Assembly (NCBI RefSeq): GCF_013408525.1
Contig: NZ_JACBZM010000001.1
Coordinates: 620,001 to 684,000, forward strand
Reading direction: 5' to 3'
Source of the DNA: Nocardioides aromaticivorans
Lineage (GTDB): Bacteria; Actinomycetota; Actinomycetes; Propionibacteriales; Nocardioidaceae
Length of the DNA: 64,000 nt
In this document: positions 37,600 through 46,678 of the stretch, in pieces
Layout: each line of letters begins with the position of its first letter
How positions within the stretch are numbered: the stretch's first letter is position 1
Notes under the pieces: generated by a model
What the model saw: only the letters and a program-made list of their open reading frames with translations
Databases searched by the model: none
What the model was told of the DNA's origin: nothing
Position numbers and translations under genes: made by a program

Positions 37600-39054
37600 T
37601 CAGATGCCCGAGAGCTCCGGAAGAAGACCGGCGGCGAGCTCGACGTCCGCGGTCAGCGAGCGGTCCTCGAGCGCGGGTTCGAGGACTTCCACGGCGCGGT
37701 CGAAGGCTTTTCCGACCGGCAGGTGGGCGATGTCGGCGTCCTGCATCCGCAGTGCCCGGACGGCGGCCACCAGCTCGCAGGCGAGCACGAGCCGGAAGGA
37801 GTCGACGGCGGCGGTCGCCTGGCGGGCCGCCTGGGTCGAGAAGCTCGCATGGTCCTCCAGGCCCCGCGAGACCACGGCCGTCCCGAGCGTCACCGGCAGC
37901 GCGGCGTGCCGGAGCTGCGCGAGCGCGTCCTGGGCGACGTACTCCAGGATCATCACGCCCGAGCTGCCCGGCGGCCCCGATGCGAGGAACGGCGGCAGGT
38001 CGGTCATCCCCGGCTCGACCAGGTCGCCCAGGCGCGCCGTCGACAGCTCGGCGACGTGGTGCAGGGCCGCCCGCGCCTGGTCGAGCGCGACCGCGACGTA
38101 CGCCGTGTGGAAGTGCGCGTGGTGGAAGACGTCCCCGAGATCGGTGGAGACGAGCGGGTTCTCGGCCGTCGCGTTGACCTCGATCTCCAGGATGCGCTCG
38201 AGGTCGGCGAGGCTGTCCAGGGCCGGCCCCTGCACCTGCGGGAAGGCCCGCAGCCCGAACGGGTCCTGGATGCGGCGCCCCGCCACGGCCGAGCCCTCCA
38301 TGCCGAGGAGCCGACGCATCTCGGACGCGCAGAGGACCTGGCCCGGGTGCGGCTTCGCCCGGTGGACGGCGGCGGCGTACGCCTCGGGCGAGCCGCCGAG
38401 CGCACGGTAGGACAGCGCGGCCACGACGTGGCTCGCGCGCAGCAGCACCTGGAGGTCACCGCAGGCGAGCGCGGCCTCCGCCAGCGTCGCGGCGTTGCTG
38501 CTCATCAGCGCGAGGGCGTCGCCGAGATCCACCTGGACGGCCGGCAGCCCGCCGACCGCCCACGGGCGCTCCCCCGCGAGGGTGAGCCCGATCTCGGCGA
38601 GCATCGTCAGGTCCCCCGTCCCGATGGCGCCGAGCCGGTGCACCGCGGGCAGGGCGCCCTCGACCAGGGTCCGCGCGAGCGCCTCGAGCATCCGCGGATG
38701 GATGCCGGACCCGCCGGCGGCGAGCTGGTTGAGGCGGACGACGAGGGTGGCCCGCACGTGGTCGTCCCGCAGGAGCGGGCCGGCGCCGCCGGCATGGCTC
38801 CGCAGCAGCCGCAGGGCGTGCCCCACGGCCGCCTCGCCGTCGACCGCCTCGTGGCGGTTGGCTCCCACCCCCGTGGTGCGGCCGTAGACCTGTCGTCGCT
38901 GGGCGATGCTCTCGGCCTGCTCCCAGGCCTCCCGCGCGCGCTCCAGCGCCGCCGGATCGAGCTGGACGCCGACGTCGTCCCGCGCGACCTGGGCGATGGT
39001 GCGGCAGCTGAGGCTGTGGCCATCGATGCGGAGGGTGGCCTGGCCCTGCGTCAT
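37600..39054 (-). CDS. Aromatic amino acid lyase-family (HAL/PAL) protein with non-canonical MIO triad
   Basis: The 484-residue protein follows the histidine ammonia-lyase fold: catalytic-Tyr loop QVYGRTTGVGANR (Tyr57), LLRSHAGGAGP, QDPFGLRAFPQVQG, ENPLV, and the late EDHASF. The cofactor-forming motif, normally G-S-V-G-Ala-Ser-Gly-D-L, reads LGAIGTGDLTML: Ala-Ser-Gly is replaced by Gly145-Thr146-Gly147 and the loop is one residue shorter. A normal MIO electrophile is therefore doubtful. Known MIO-independent members expel trimethylamine from betaines such as ergothioneine, and an OpuC/EgtU-type importer with the same operator is adjacent. Ergothionase- or hercynine-lyase-like activity is the leading inference; ordinary ammonia lyase is less likely. 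Confidence 0.85.
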   Translation of the reverse strand: MTQGQATLRIDGHSLSCRTIAQVARDDVGVQLDPAALERAREAWEQAESIAQRRQVYGRTTGVGANRHEAVDGEAAVGHALRLLRSHAGGAGPLLRDDHVRATLVVRLNQLAAGGSGIHPRMLEALARTLVEGALPAVHRLGAIGTGDLTMLAEIGLTLAGERPWAVGGLPAVQVDLGDALALMSSNAATLAEAALACGDLQVLLRASHVVAALSYRALGGSPEAYAAAVHRAKPHPGQVLCASEMRRLLGMEGSAVAGRRIQDPFGLRAFPQVQGPALDSLADLERILEIEVNATAENPLVSTDLGDVFHHAHFHTAYVAVALDQARAALHHVAELSTARLGDLVEPGMTDLPPFLASGPPGSSGVMILEYVAQDALAQLRHAALPVTLGTAVVSRGLEDHASFSTQAARQATAAVDSFRLVLACELVAAVRALRMQDADIAHLPVGKAFDRAVEVLEPALEDRSLTADVELAAGLLPELSGI

Positions 39055-39131
39055 GTGTGCTCCTCGTGGTCTCGTGGGCTCCCATTCCACGGCGCGCGTG
39101 GCGGGGACACCAGTCGTCCGCAGGCGATATC

Positions 39132-39149
39132 TGTCCGGGATCCCGGACA
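39132..39149. promoter_or_regulatory. Perfect 18-bp palindrome, probable IclR operator
   Basis: TGTCCGGGATCCCGGACA is its own reverse complement. It sits between the divergent lyase (start 39054, minus) and iclR (start 39186, plus), immediately upstream of a TAGGGT -10-like box (39151-39156) for iclR. IclR proteins commonly bind such palindromes and repress their own and adjacent genes. Confidence 0.78.
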
Positions 39150-39185
39150 CTAGGGTGATCCCTGGGCGCGAGGAAGGGAGGAGCC

Positions 39186-39938
39186 ATGGGAGTGCCGGCC
39201 GCGGAGCAGACGCTGGCCATCCTCCGCTACCTGTCGAGCCAGGCCCGGCCGGTGCAGGCCACGGCGATCTCCCGCTCCCTCGACCTCCCCCGCTCGACGA
39301 CGTACCACCTGCTCAACACCCTGATCGACTACGGCTTCGTCGTGCGCTACCCCGACCAGCGTGCGTTCGGGCTGGGGTTGGGGGCGCACGAGCTCGGCAG
39401 CGGCTACGCACGACAGGAGCCGCTGCAGCGACTGGCGCGGCGTCCCGTCGCGACGCTGGCCGACCGCTGCGGCAACAGCGCGCACTTCTCCGTCCTGCTC
39501 GGTCGCGACGTGATCTACGTGATCGAGGAGCGCGCGCCGGGTCGGCCGCTGCTCGTCACCGACGTCGGCGTGCGCCTGCCAGCGATGACGACCGCATCCG
39601 GCCGGGCGATGCTCGCGGCACTGCCGCCGGCCCAGGTCAAGGCGCTCTACGGCGACCGAGACGCCTTCGTCGGCCACGGCCCGGACGCACCGACCTCGCT
39701 CTCCACGCTCCGCCGGCTCCTGGTCGACGTCCGCGCCCGCGGCTGGTCCACCGAGGACGGCGAGGTCAGCGAGGGCATGGCGTCGATCGCGATGCCCGTC
39801 CTGGACGGGACGGGCTATCCCGTCGCAGCCGTCGCCGTCACGTTCCCCGAGGCCGAGCGGACCCCGGACCTGGTGGAGAAGCTCGTCGCCGAGGTGCAGG
39901 AGACCACGAGCGTGATCTCGCGACGCCTGACCGGTTGA
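39186..39938 (+). CDS. IclR-family transcriptional regulator
   Basis: The 250-residue protein has an N-terminal winged helix (about 8-60: QATAISRSLDLPRSTTYHLLNTLIDYGFVVR) and a C-terminal IclR effector domain with HFSVLLGRDVIYVIEE, LPAMTTASGRAMLAALP and STEDGEVSEGMASIAMPV. A GGGAGGAG ribosome-binding site precedes the ATG. It is divergent from the lyase, and two copies of a palindrome link it to the lyase and to the importer. The effector is probably the substrate or a breakdown product. Confidence 0.92.
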   Translation: MGVPAAEQTLAILRYLSSQARPVQATAISRSLDLPRSTTYHLLNTLIDYGFVVRYPDQRAFGLGLGAHELGSGYARQEPLQRLARRPVATLADRCGNSAHFSVLLGRDVIYVIEERAPGRPLLVTDVGVRLPAMTTASGRAMLAALPPAQVKALYGDRDAFVGHGPDAPTSLSTLRRLLVDVRARGWSTEDGEVSEGMASIAMPVLDGTGYPVAAVAVTFPEAERTPDLVEKLVAEVQETTSVISRRLTG

Positions 39939-39944
39939 CCCGGC

Positions 39945-41060
39945 TCAGAGCACGACGAGGTCGTCGCGGTGGATGACCTCGCGCTCGTAGCCGGCCCCGA
40001 GCTCGCGCTTGAGGTCCTTCGAGGACCGCCCTTGCAGCGTCGGGATCTCGGAGGCGTCGAAGTTGACCAGCCCGCGGCCGACCACGCGGCCCTCGGGGTC
40101 GAGGATGTCGACCGGGTCGCCGGCGGAAAAGTCGCCCTGCACGCCGGTGACGCCGGCCGCGAGGAGGGAGGCCCGGCGCTCCACGACCGCCCGGACGGCA
40201 CCGGCGTCGAGGAGCAGCGCGCCCTTGCCCTCGGTCGCGTGGCGCAGCCACAGCAGCCGGGTCGGCCGGCGCTTGCCGGTGGCGTGGAAGAGCGTGCCGA
40301 CCGGCTCGCCGGAGATCGCGGCCGCGGCGTTGTCGGCCGAGGTGAGGACGACCGGGATGCCGGAGCCCGTGGCGATCGAGGCCGCCTCGACCTTGGTCAC
40401 CATGCCGCCCGTGCCGACCCCCGCGGTGCCGACGGAGCCGACCGTGACGCCCGCGAGGTCCGCCTGCCCGCGCACCTCGGCGATGAGTCGGGTGCCGGGG
40501 CGCGACGGCGGGCCGTCGTACAGGCCGTCGACGTCGGAGAGCAGCACCAGCAGGTCGGCGTGGACGAGGTGCGCCACGAGGGCGGCGAGCCGGTCGTTGT
40601 CGCCGAACCGGATCTCGGTGGTCGCCACCGTGTCGTTCTCGTTGACGATCGGGATCACGCCGAGCTCGAGCAGCTGGGTGAAGGTCTGCGAGGCGTTGCG
40701 GTAGTGCGAGCGTCGCGTGACGTCGTCGAGCGTGAGCAGCACCTGGCCGGCGGTGAGGCCGTGGCGGGCCAGCTCCTCGGTGTAGCGGTGCACGAGCAGG
40801 CCCTGGCCGACCGAGGCGGCCGCCTGCTGGGCCGCGAGGGCGCGGGGGCGCTTCTTCAGCCCCAGCGGCGCCAGGCCGGCGGCGATGGCGCCCGACGACA
40901 CCAGCACCACCTCCGCGCCGCGCTCGCGGGCGGCGGCGAGGACGTCGACGAGCGCGCTGATCCGCTCCGGGTCGATGCCGCCCGAGGCGGTCGTCAGGGA
41001 CGAGGAGCCGACCTTGACCACGATCCGGCGGGCGGACGTCACCGCCCCGCGCTCACTCAC
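39945..41060 (-). CDS. proB: Glutamate 5-kinase
   Basis: The 371-residue ProB phosphorylates glutamate in the first step of proline synthesis. The amino-acid kinase domain shows [45 protein letters not shown] and [12 protein letters not shown]; the C-terminal PUA domain (about 275-365) has [13 protein letters not shown] and [14 protein letters not shown]. The GTG start lies within the obg 3' end (8-bp overlap). proA is not seen in this window downstream; the next gene is the convergent iclR. Confidence 0.95.
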   Translation of the reverse strand: MSERGAVTSARRIVVKVGSSSLTTASGGIDPERISALVDVLAAARERGAEVVLVSSGAIAAGLAPLGLKKRPRALAAQQAAASVGQGLLVHRYTEELARHGLTAGQVLLTLDDVTRRSHYRNASQTFTQLLELGVIPIVNENDTVATTEIRFGDNDRLAALVAHLVHADLLVLLSDVDGLYDGPPSRPGTRLIAEVRGQADLAGVTVGSVGTAGVGTGGMVTKVEAASIATGSGIPVVLTSADNAAAAISGEPVGTLFHATGKRRPTRLLWLRHATEGKGALLLDAGAVRAVVERRASLLAAGVTGVQGDFSAGDPVDILDPEGRVVGRGLVNFDASEIPTLQGRSSKDLKRELGAGYEREVIHRDDLVVL

Positions 41061-42612
41061 CGGGGTCGTCCTCCAGCCAGTCGTCCTCGAGCGAGACCGG
41101 CCTGGCGTCCGGGTCGTCCTCGGAGCCGATCTCGTACGACGTGGGGCCGTACTCGTCGGGCCGGTCGAGTCGCCGGGCCACGTCGGCGCGGGTCTCGTTC
41201 TCGGCGCGCTCGTCCATCTGCTCCTGGATCTCGCGGCGGCGCGCGGCGGCCGGACGGGCCTCGTGGAAGCGGTCGTCCTCGCCGCGGCGCGAGAGGTTCT
41301 CGGCGCCCGCGTCGATACCCGGCTTGAAGTCGAACACCACGGCGTCGTCGACGGAGCCGATGAGGACGGCGTCGCCCTCCACCGCGCCCAGCTCGAGCAG
41401 CTTCGCCTCGACGCCCAGGCGGTTGAGCCGGTCGGCGAGGTAGCCGACGGCCTCGTCGTTGCTGAAGTCGGTCTGCCGCACCCAGCGCTCCGGCTTGGTG
41501 CCCACCACCCGCCACCCGGCGCCCGTGCGCTTGACCGTGAAGCCGTCGTCGTCGAAGGCCTTGGGCCGGACGACGATCCGCGCGGGGATCTCGGCGGCCT
41601 TCGCCCGCCGCGCCTCAGCGACGATCTCGGCCATCGCGTAGATCAGCTCGCGGGTGCCCTCGCCGGACACCGCGGAGATCTCGAAGACCCGCAGACCGCG
41701 CTCGCGCAGCTCCTCGATGACCAGCTCGGCGATGCCGCGACCGTCGGGGACGTCGACCTTGTTGAGGGCGACCAGGCGCGGCCGGTCCTCCAGGCCGCCG
41801 TACCGGCGCAGCTCGTCCTCGATCACGTCGAGGTCGTCGACGGGGTTGCGGCCCGGCTCGAGGGTCGCGGTGTCGAGGACGTGCACCAGCGCGGCGCAGC
41901 GCTCGATGTGGCGCAGGAAGTCGTGGCCCAGGCCGCGGCCCTCGGCCGCGCCCTCGATCAGGCCGGGCACGTCGGCGACGGTGAAGGTGGTGTCGCCCGC
42001 GGTGACGACGCCGAGGTTGGGGACCAGGGTGGTGAACGGGTAGTCGGCGATCTTGGGCCGCGCCCGGGAGATCGCGGCGATCAGGCTGGACTTGCCCGCG
42101 CTCGGGAAGCCGACCAGCCCGATGTCGGCGACGACCTTGAGCTCGAGGACGACGTCGAGCTCCTCGCCCGGCTCGCCGAGCAGCGCGAAGCCGGGCGCCT
42201 TGCGGGTCTTGGAGGCCAGCGACGCGTTGCCGAGGCCGCCGCGGCCGCCCTGGGCGATCACGATCTCGGTGCCGGGCGCGACGAGGTCGGCGATGACCGT
42301 GCCGTTTCGCTCCTTGACCACCGTGCCGGCGGGTACGGCGAGCACCAGGTCGGCCCCGTGGGCCCCGTTGCGGCGGTCGCCGGCGCCGTGGCCGCCGTGC
42401 TCGGCCTTGCGGCGCGGGCTGTGGTGGTAGTCGAGCAGCGTGGTGACATCGGGGTCGACCCGCAGGATCACCGAGCCGCCGGGACCGCCGTTGCCGCCGT
42501 CGGGGCCACCGAGCGGCTTGAACTTCTCGCGGTGGACCGATGCCACGCCGTTGCCGCCTCGACCGGCTGACACGGAGAGGGTCACGCGGTCGACGAAGGT
42601 GGGCACAGCCAT
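41053..42612 (-). CDS. obg: Obg-family GTPase
   Basis: The 519-residue ribosome-associated GTPase has the glycine-rich Obg domain ([21 protein letters not shown]), the G domain (G1 GFPSAGKSS, switch [12 protein letters not shown]4 NKVD) and the C-terminal OCT domain (about 345-430, [18 protein letters not shown]). A ~90-residue acidic/Arg tail follows, longer than in many bacteria but common in actinobacteria. It acts in 50S assembly and stress control. A terminator separates it from rpmA upstream. Confidence 0.95.
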   Translation of the reverse strand: MAVPTFVDRVTLSVSAGRGGNGVASVHREKFKPLGGPDGGNGGPGGSVILRVDPDVTTLLDYHHSPRRKAEHGGHGAGDRRNGAHGADLVLAVPAGTVVKERNGTVIADLVAPGTEIVIAQGGRGGLGNASLASKTRKAPGFALLGEPGEELDVVLELKVVADIGLVGFPSAGKSSLIAAISRARPKIADYPFTTLVPNLGVVTAGDTTFTVADVPGLIEGAAEGRGLGHDFLRHIERCAALVHVLDTATLEPGRNPVDDLDVIEDELRRYGGLEDRPRLVALNKVDVPDGRGIAELVIEELRERGLRVFEISAVSGEGTRELIYAMAEIVAEARRAKAAEIPARIVVRPKAFDDDGFTVKRTGAGWRVVGTKPERWVRQTDFSNDEAVGYLADRLNRLGVEAKLLELGAVEGDAVLIGSVDDAVVFDFKPGIDAGAENLSRRGEDDRFHEARPAAARRREIQEQMDERAENETRADVARRLDRPDEYGPTSYEIGSEDDPDARPVSLEDDWLEDDPGE

Positions 42613-42648
42613 GGGATCAGTCTTTCAGCAGAAGGTGGGGAAAATGAA

Positions 42649-42678
42649 CGAAGGGCGTCCCGTGCGGGACGCCCTTCG
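42649..42678 (-). terminator. Rho-independent terminator of rplU-rpmA
   Basis: CGAAGGGCGTCCC (42649-42661) and GGGACGCCCTTCG (42666-42678) form a perfect 13-bp stem with a 4-nt loop. On the minus strand it is followed by TTCATTTTCCCC, a rare U-rich tail for this genome. It lies between rpmA and obg. Confidence 0.9.
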
Positions 42679-42701
42679 CTTCCAGATGGGTGAGCGTCAG
42701 C

Positions 42702-42956
42702 TCACGCCTCCGGGACGATGTTGACGACCTTGCGGCCGCGCTTCTTGCCGAACTCGACGTTGCCCGCGACCAGCGCGAACAGGGTGTCGTCGCCACCGCG
42801 ACCGACGCCCGAGCCCGGGTGGAAGTGGGTGCCACGCTGGCGGACGATGATCTCGCCGGCGTTGACGAGCTGGCCGCCGAAGCGCTTGACGCCGAGGCGC
42901 TGGGCGTTGGAGTCGCGGCCGTTCTTGGTGGACGCGGCGCCCTTCTTGTGTGCCAT
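42702..42956 (-). CDS. rpmA: 50S ribosomal protein L27
   Basis: The 84-residue L27 begins [29 protein letters not shown] and has [14 protein letters not shown]27 contacts the peptidyl transferase centre. It lies 40 bp after rplU with an AAGGACTGA-type ribosome-binding region. Confidence 0.97.
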   Translation of the reverse strand: MAHKKGAASTKNGRDSNAQRLGVKRFGGQLVNAGEIIVRQRGTHFHPGSGVGRGGDDTLFALVAGNVEFGKKRGRKVVNIVPEA

Positions 42957-42996
42957 GTTTCAGTCCTTCGGAGTGAGGTGCCGAGCCTGGAGGGGC

Positions 42997-43299
42997 TCAG
43001 AGCGAGATGTCGGTGACCTTGACCTGGGTGTACTTCTGGCGGTGACCCTGGCGCTTCTTGTAGCCGGTCTTGTTCTTGTACTTCTGGATGATGATCTTCG
43101 GGCCCTTGGTGGCGCCGAGGACCTCGACGGTGACCGTCGCCTTGTCCAGGCCGGTGCTGGTGACGGTCTCGCCGTCCACCGCGAGCACGACCGGCAGGGT
43201 CAGGGTGTCGCCGACCGGCGTGGAGACCTTGTCGATCTCGATGACGTCGCCGACAGCGACCTTCTCCTGCTTCGCGCCTGCGCGCACGATCGCGTACAC
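42997..43299 (-). CDS. rplU: 50S ribosomal protein L21
   Basis: The 100-residue L21 starts [18 protein letters not shown] and has [30 protein letters not shown], the rRNA-binding loop. The GTG at 43299 is chosen from homology; an adjacent in-frame GTG at 43302 is equally well placed after AAGGAG (43314-43309). An ATG at 43326 would lie upstream of that site and is rejected. Confidence 0.95.
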   Translation of the reverse strand: MYAIVRAGAKQEKVAVGDVIEIDKVSTPVGDTLTLPVVLAVDGETVTSTGLDKATVTVEVLGATKGPKIIIQKYKNKTGYKKRQGHRQKYTQVKVTDISL

Positions 43300-43422
43300 C
43301 ACCGCGGTCTCCTTAATCATCAACGTCTGTCCGAAGGTCTCGGGTCTGCAGCACACACAGCTGTCCGGCGGGACGCCGGGTGCCAGCAGAAACGGCGCGC
43401 CTCGGCGGCGCACCGACGATCA

Positions 43423-43428
43423 ATAGTA
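43423..43428 (-). promoter_or_regulatory. Probable -10 element (TACTAT) for rplU-rpmA
   Basis: TACTAT on the minus strand lies about 124 nt upstream of the rplU start, just downstream of the hairpin that ends rne. No clear -35 is seen. The transcript would have a leader of roughly 115 nt, room for ribosomal-protein autoregulation. Confidence 0.5.
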
Positions 43429-43433
43429 CGGGT

Positions 43434-43468
43434 GGCGCCGGTTTCCGCATAATCAGCAAGCCGGCGCC
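43434..43468 (-). terminator. Possible terminator of rne
   Basis: GGCGCCGG (43434-43441) pairs with CCGGCGCC (43461-43468), an 8-bp stem with a 19-nt loop, 7 nt beyond the rne stop on the minus strand. Confidence 0.45.
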
Positions 43469-43474
43469 CTCCGC

Positions 43475-46400
43475 TCAGCGCTTGCGGGCGCCCTTCTTCT
43501 TGATCGGGACGTGCTCGACGTGCGGCTCCTCGGCCGGCTGGTCGGCCGCCTGGTCGGCCGGCTGGTCGGCTGCCTCCGGTGCGTCGGGCGCCGCCTCGGG
43601 CGCTGCCTCGTGCGCTGCCTCGGTCGCGGCCGGCGGGCCGGCGGGACGGGTCGCCGCGCTGCGCCGGGTCCGCGTGCGGGTGACCACCGTCGTGGTGGCG
43701 ACCGGTTCGGGCTCGGGCTCGGCAGCCGCCTCGGGCGCCGGTACGACGGCCTCGGGCTCCTCGAGCGGGGCGGCCACCTCGACCACCTGCTCCTCGGCAG
43801 CCGCGACGGGCTCCTCGGCCAGCGGCTCCTCGACCACGGGCTCTGCCACGGGCTCCTCAGCCACGGGCTCCTCAGTCACCGGCTCCTCAGTCACCGGCTC
43901 CTCAGTCACGGGCTCCTCGACCGCGGCCGGGACCTCGACAGGGGTCTCCTCGACCGGGGTCTCCTCGACCACGGTGGCCGCCTCGTCGACCGGAGCGGCC
44001 TCGTCGGCCGGCACCTCGTCGTCGGCGGGCACCTCGTCGTGGTGCTTGGCCATCGCGGCGACGTCCTTCGGCGAGGGCACCGGCTTCGGGGCGGCCTCGG
44101 CCGCGCCGTTCTCGCCGCCCTGGCCACGTCCCTTGCGGCGCCGGCTCGGGCGACGCGACTCCTCGGACGACTCGCCGCCGCCCTGGTTGCCGCCGCCGCG
44201 CTTCGGCTCGACCGGGAGGTCGTGCACGACGATGCCGCGGCCCTGGCAGTGGCTGCAGTTCTCGCTGAACGCCTCCAGCAGGCCGGTGCCGATCCGCTTG
44301 CGCGTCATCTGCACCAGGCCGAGCGAGGTGACCTCGGCGACCTGGTGGCGGGTGCGGTCGCGGCCCAGGCACTCGACGAGGCGGCGCAGGACGAGGTCGC
44401 GGTTCGACTCGAGCACCATGTCGATGAAGTCGACGACGATGATCCCGCCGATGTCGCGCAGCCGGAGCTGGCGGACGATCTCCTCGGCGGCCTCGAGGTT
44501 GTTCTTCGTGACCGTCTCCTCGAGGTTGCCCCCGGAGCCGGTGAACTTGCCGGTGTTGACGTCGACGACCGTCATCGCCTCGGTACGGTCGATGATCAGC
44601 GAGCCGCCGGAGGGCAGCCAGACCTTGCGGTCGAGGCCCTTGGCGATCTGCTCGTCGATCCGGTACGTCGCGAACAGGTCGGGCGCGTCGTCGCCGGTCT
44701 GGTGCTGCTCGAGGCGCTCGACGAGGTCGGGAGCGACGTGGTCGACGTACTCCTTGACCGTCGCCCAGGCGTCGTCGCCCTGGACGACGAGCTTGGCGAA
44801 GTCCTCGGTGAACAGGTCGCGGACGACCTTGAGGGTCAGGTCCGGCTCGCCGTAAAGCAGCTGCGGGGCGTTGCCCTTGGCGACCTTGGACTCGATGTCC
44901 TCCCACCGGGCCTTGAGCCGCTCGACGTCGCGGGTCAGCTCGTCCTCGGAGGCGCCCTCGGCGGCCGTGCGGACGATGACGCCGGCAGTGTCGGGGACGA
45001 TCTCCTTGAGGAGGTTCTTGAGGCGCGCGCGCTCGGTGTCGGGCAGCTTGCGGGAGATGCCGGACGTCGTGCCGTCGGGCACGTAGACGAGGAACCGGCC
45101 GGCGAGGCTGACCTGGCTGGTGAGCCGGGCACCCTTGTGGCCGATCGGGTCCTTGGTGACCTGCACCAGGACGGTCTGGCCGGACTGCAGGACCGACTCG
45201 ATCTTGCGCGGCTGGCCCTCCTTGTGGCCGAGCGAGGCCCAGTTGACCTCGCCGGCGTACAGGACGGCGTTGCGGCCCTTGCCGATGTCGATGAAGGCGG
45301 CCTCCATCGAGGGCAGCACGTTCTGGACCCGGCCGAGGTAGACGTTGCCGATCAGCGAGGTCTGCGACTCGCGGGCGACGTAGTGCTCGACGAGGACCTT
45401 GTCCTCGAGGACGGCGATCTGGGTGAGGTCCTTGCGCTGGCGGATCGCCATCACGCGCTCGACCGACTCCCGGCGGGCGAGGAACTCGGCCTCGCTCACG
45501 ATCGGCGCCCGGCGGCGTCCGGCCTCACGGCCCTCGCGGCGGCGCTGCTTCTTGGCCTCGAGCCGGGTGGAGCCGGAGATCGACGTGATCTCGTCGTCGG
45601 CCGAGCGCGGCTTGCGCACGCGGGTGACGGTGTTCTCGGGGTCGTCCCCGCCGTCGTCCCCGCCACCCTCACCGGCGCGGCGGCGGCGGCGCCGGCGGCG
45701 CGACGAGCTGCTGCCCTGGCCTCCCCCGCCGTTCTCCGACGCCTCGGCGTCGTCGCCGGAGTCGCCCGACTCGGTGGCCTCGGCCTCGGTGGTCTCGCCC
45801 TCGGCGCCTTCGGGCTGGTCCGTCTCGCCCTCGGTGTCGTCGGCGTCGTCGCCCTCACCGGCACCCTGGCCGGCACCGGCCGGCTTGCGGCGGCGACGGC
45901 CGCCACGGCGACGTCGGCGACGGGCCGGGCCGGTGGTGCCGTCGGCGCCCTCGGCGTCGTCCGACTCCTCGTCGTCCTCGTCGGCGGACTCGTCGCCCTC
46001 CGCCGGCTGCTCCTCGGTGGCCTCCGCGGGCGCCTCGACCGGGGTCTCGGCGGTCTCCTCCGCGTCCTCCCCGGTGGCCTCGGCGTCCTCGACCGGCTCC
46101 TCCACCTCGGGCTTCGGCTTCGGCTTCGCGGACGACCGCTTGCGGGTGGTCACCTTCGGCGCCTGGAAGAGCACGGCGGCCGAGGTGGTCCCGTCGGCGG
46201 CGGTGTCAGTGGCGGCGGTGTCGGTGGCGGCGGTGTCGGTCGGCTCGTCCTCGTCGGGCGTCAGCACCAGCTGCTCCGACTCCGGGGCGGGCTTCGCCTT
46301 CGCCTTGCTCGCCGTCTTCGCGGCGGCCGGCCTCGAGGCGGCGGCCTTCTTCGCCGGCGCCTTCTTCGCGGCCGCCTTCTTGGCGGGCGCCTTCTTCGCC

Positions 46401-46678
46401 GGCTTGGCGTCGTCGCCGTCGGCCGTGGCCTCGGCGCCCGCGTCGGCGGCCGGCTTGGCGGCGGCCTTCTTCGCCGTGGTCTTCTTGGCAGCGGCCTTCT
46501 TGGCCGGCGCCTTCTTCGCGGCGGCCTTCTTGGCCGGCTTCGCGGGCTTCTCGACCGCCTCCGCGGGCGGGTCCGCCGGCGCCTCAGCAGGCGGCTCGGC
46601 GGGCGCCGGGGCAGGCGTCTCGGCGGGGGTCTCGGCCGTGGTGGCCTCGATCGGGGTCTCGGTGGGCGCGTCCGTCAT
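43475..46678 (-). CDS. rne: Ribonuclease E/G with long disordered extensions
   Basis: The 1067-residue endoribonuclease has a central catalytic core (about 415-860): S1 domain (NVYLGRVQNVLPSMEAAFIDIG), RNase H-like region, the Mg-binding VVDVNTGKFTG and IVVDFIDM, and the Zn-link CSHCQGRG. The N-terminal ~380 residues are low complexity: Glu/Pro/Ala start, repeated AKKAPAKKAAAKK histone H1-like stretches (48-125), then acidic runs and two Arg clusters. The C-terminal ~190 residues are acidic Glu/Pro/Val repeats. It matures rRNA and tRNA and turns over mRNA. It is upstream of rplU-rpmA, the usual actinobacterial order. Confidence 0.95.
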   Translation of the reverse strand: MTDAPTETPIEATTAETPAETPAPAPAEPPAEAPADPPAEAVEKPAKPAKKAAAKKAPAKKAAAKKTTAKKAAAKPAADAGAEATADGDDAKPAKKAPAKKAAAKKAPAKKAAASRPAAAKTASKAKAKPAPESEQLVLTPDEDEPTDTAATDTAATDTAADGTTSAAVLFQAPKVTTRKRSSAKPKPKPEVEEPVEDAEATGEDAEETAETPVEAPAEATEEQPAEGDESADEDDEESDDAEGADGTTGPARRRRRRGGRRRRKPAGAGQGAGEGDDADDTEGETDQPEGAEGETTEAEATESGDSGDDAEASENGGGGQGSSSSRRRRRRRRAGEGGGDDGGDDPENTVTRVRKPRSADDEITSISGSTRLEAKKQRRREGREAGRRRAPIVSEAEFLARRESVERVMAIRQRKDLTQIAVLEDKVLVEHYVARESQTSLIGNVYLGRVQNVLPSMEAAFIDIGKGRNAVLYAGEVNWASLGHKEGQPRKIESVLQSGQTVLVQVTKDPIGHKGARLTSQVSLAGRFLVYVPDGTTSGISRKLPDTERARLKNLLKEIVPDTAGVIVRTAAEGASEDELTRDVERLKARWEDIESKVAKGNAPQLLYGEPDLTLKVVRDLFTEDFAKLVVQGDDAWATVKEYVDHVAPDLVERLEQHQTGDDAPDLFATYRIDEQIAKGLDRKVWLPSGGSLIIDRTEAMTVVDVNTGKFTGSGGNLEETVTKNNLEAAEEIVRQLRLRDIGGIIVVDFIDMVLESNRDLVLRRLVECLGRDRTRHQVAEVTSLGLVQMTRKRIGTGLLEAFSENCSHCQGRGIVVHDLPVEPKRGGGNQGGGESSEESRRPSRRRKGRGQGGENGAAEAAPKPVPSPKDVAAMAKHHDEVPADDEVPADEAAPVDEAATVVEETPVEETPVEVPAAVEEPVTEEPVTEEPVTEEPVAEEPVAEPVVEEPLAEEPVAAAEEQVVEVAAPLEEPEAVVPAPEAAAEPEPEPVATTTVVTRTRTRRSAATRPAGPPAATEAAHEAAPEAAPDAPEAADQPADQAADQPAEEPHVEHVPIKKKGARKR

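Noticed and set aside
37600..39054. Ordinary histidine ammonia-lyase (hutH)
   Set aside because: The Ala-Ser-Gly cofactor triad is absent, and no hutU, hutI or hutG homologue is nearby.
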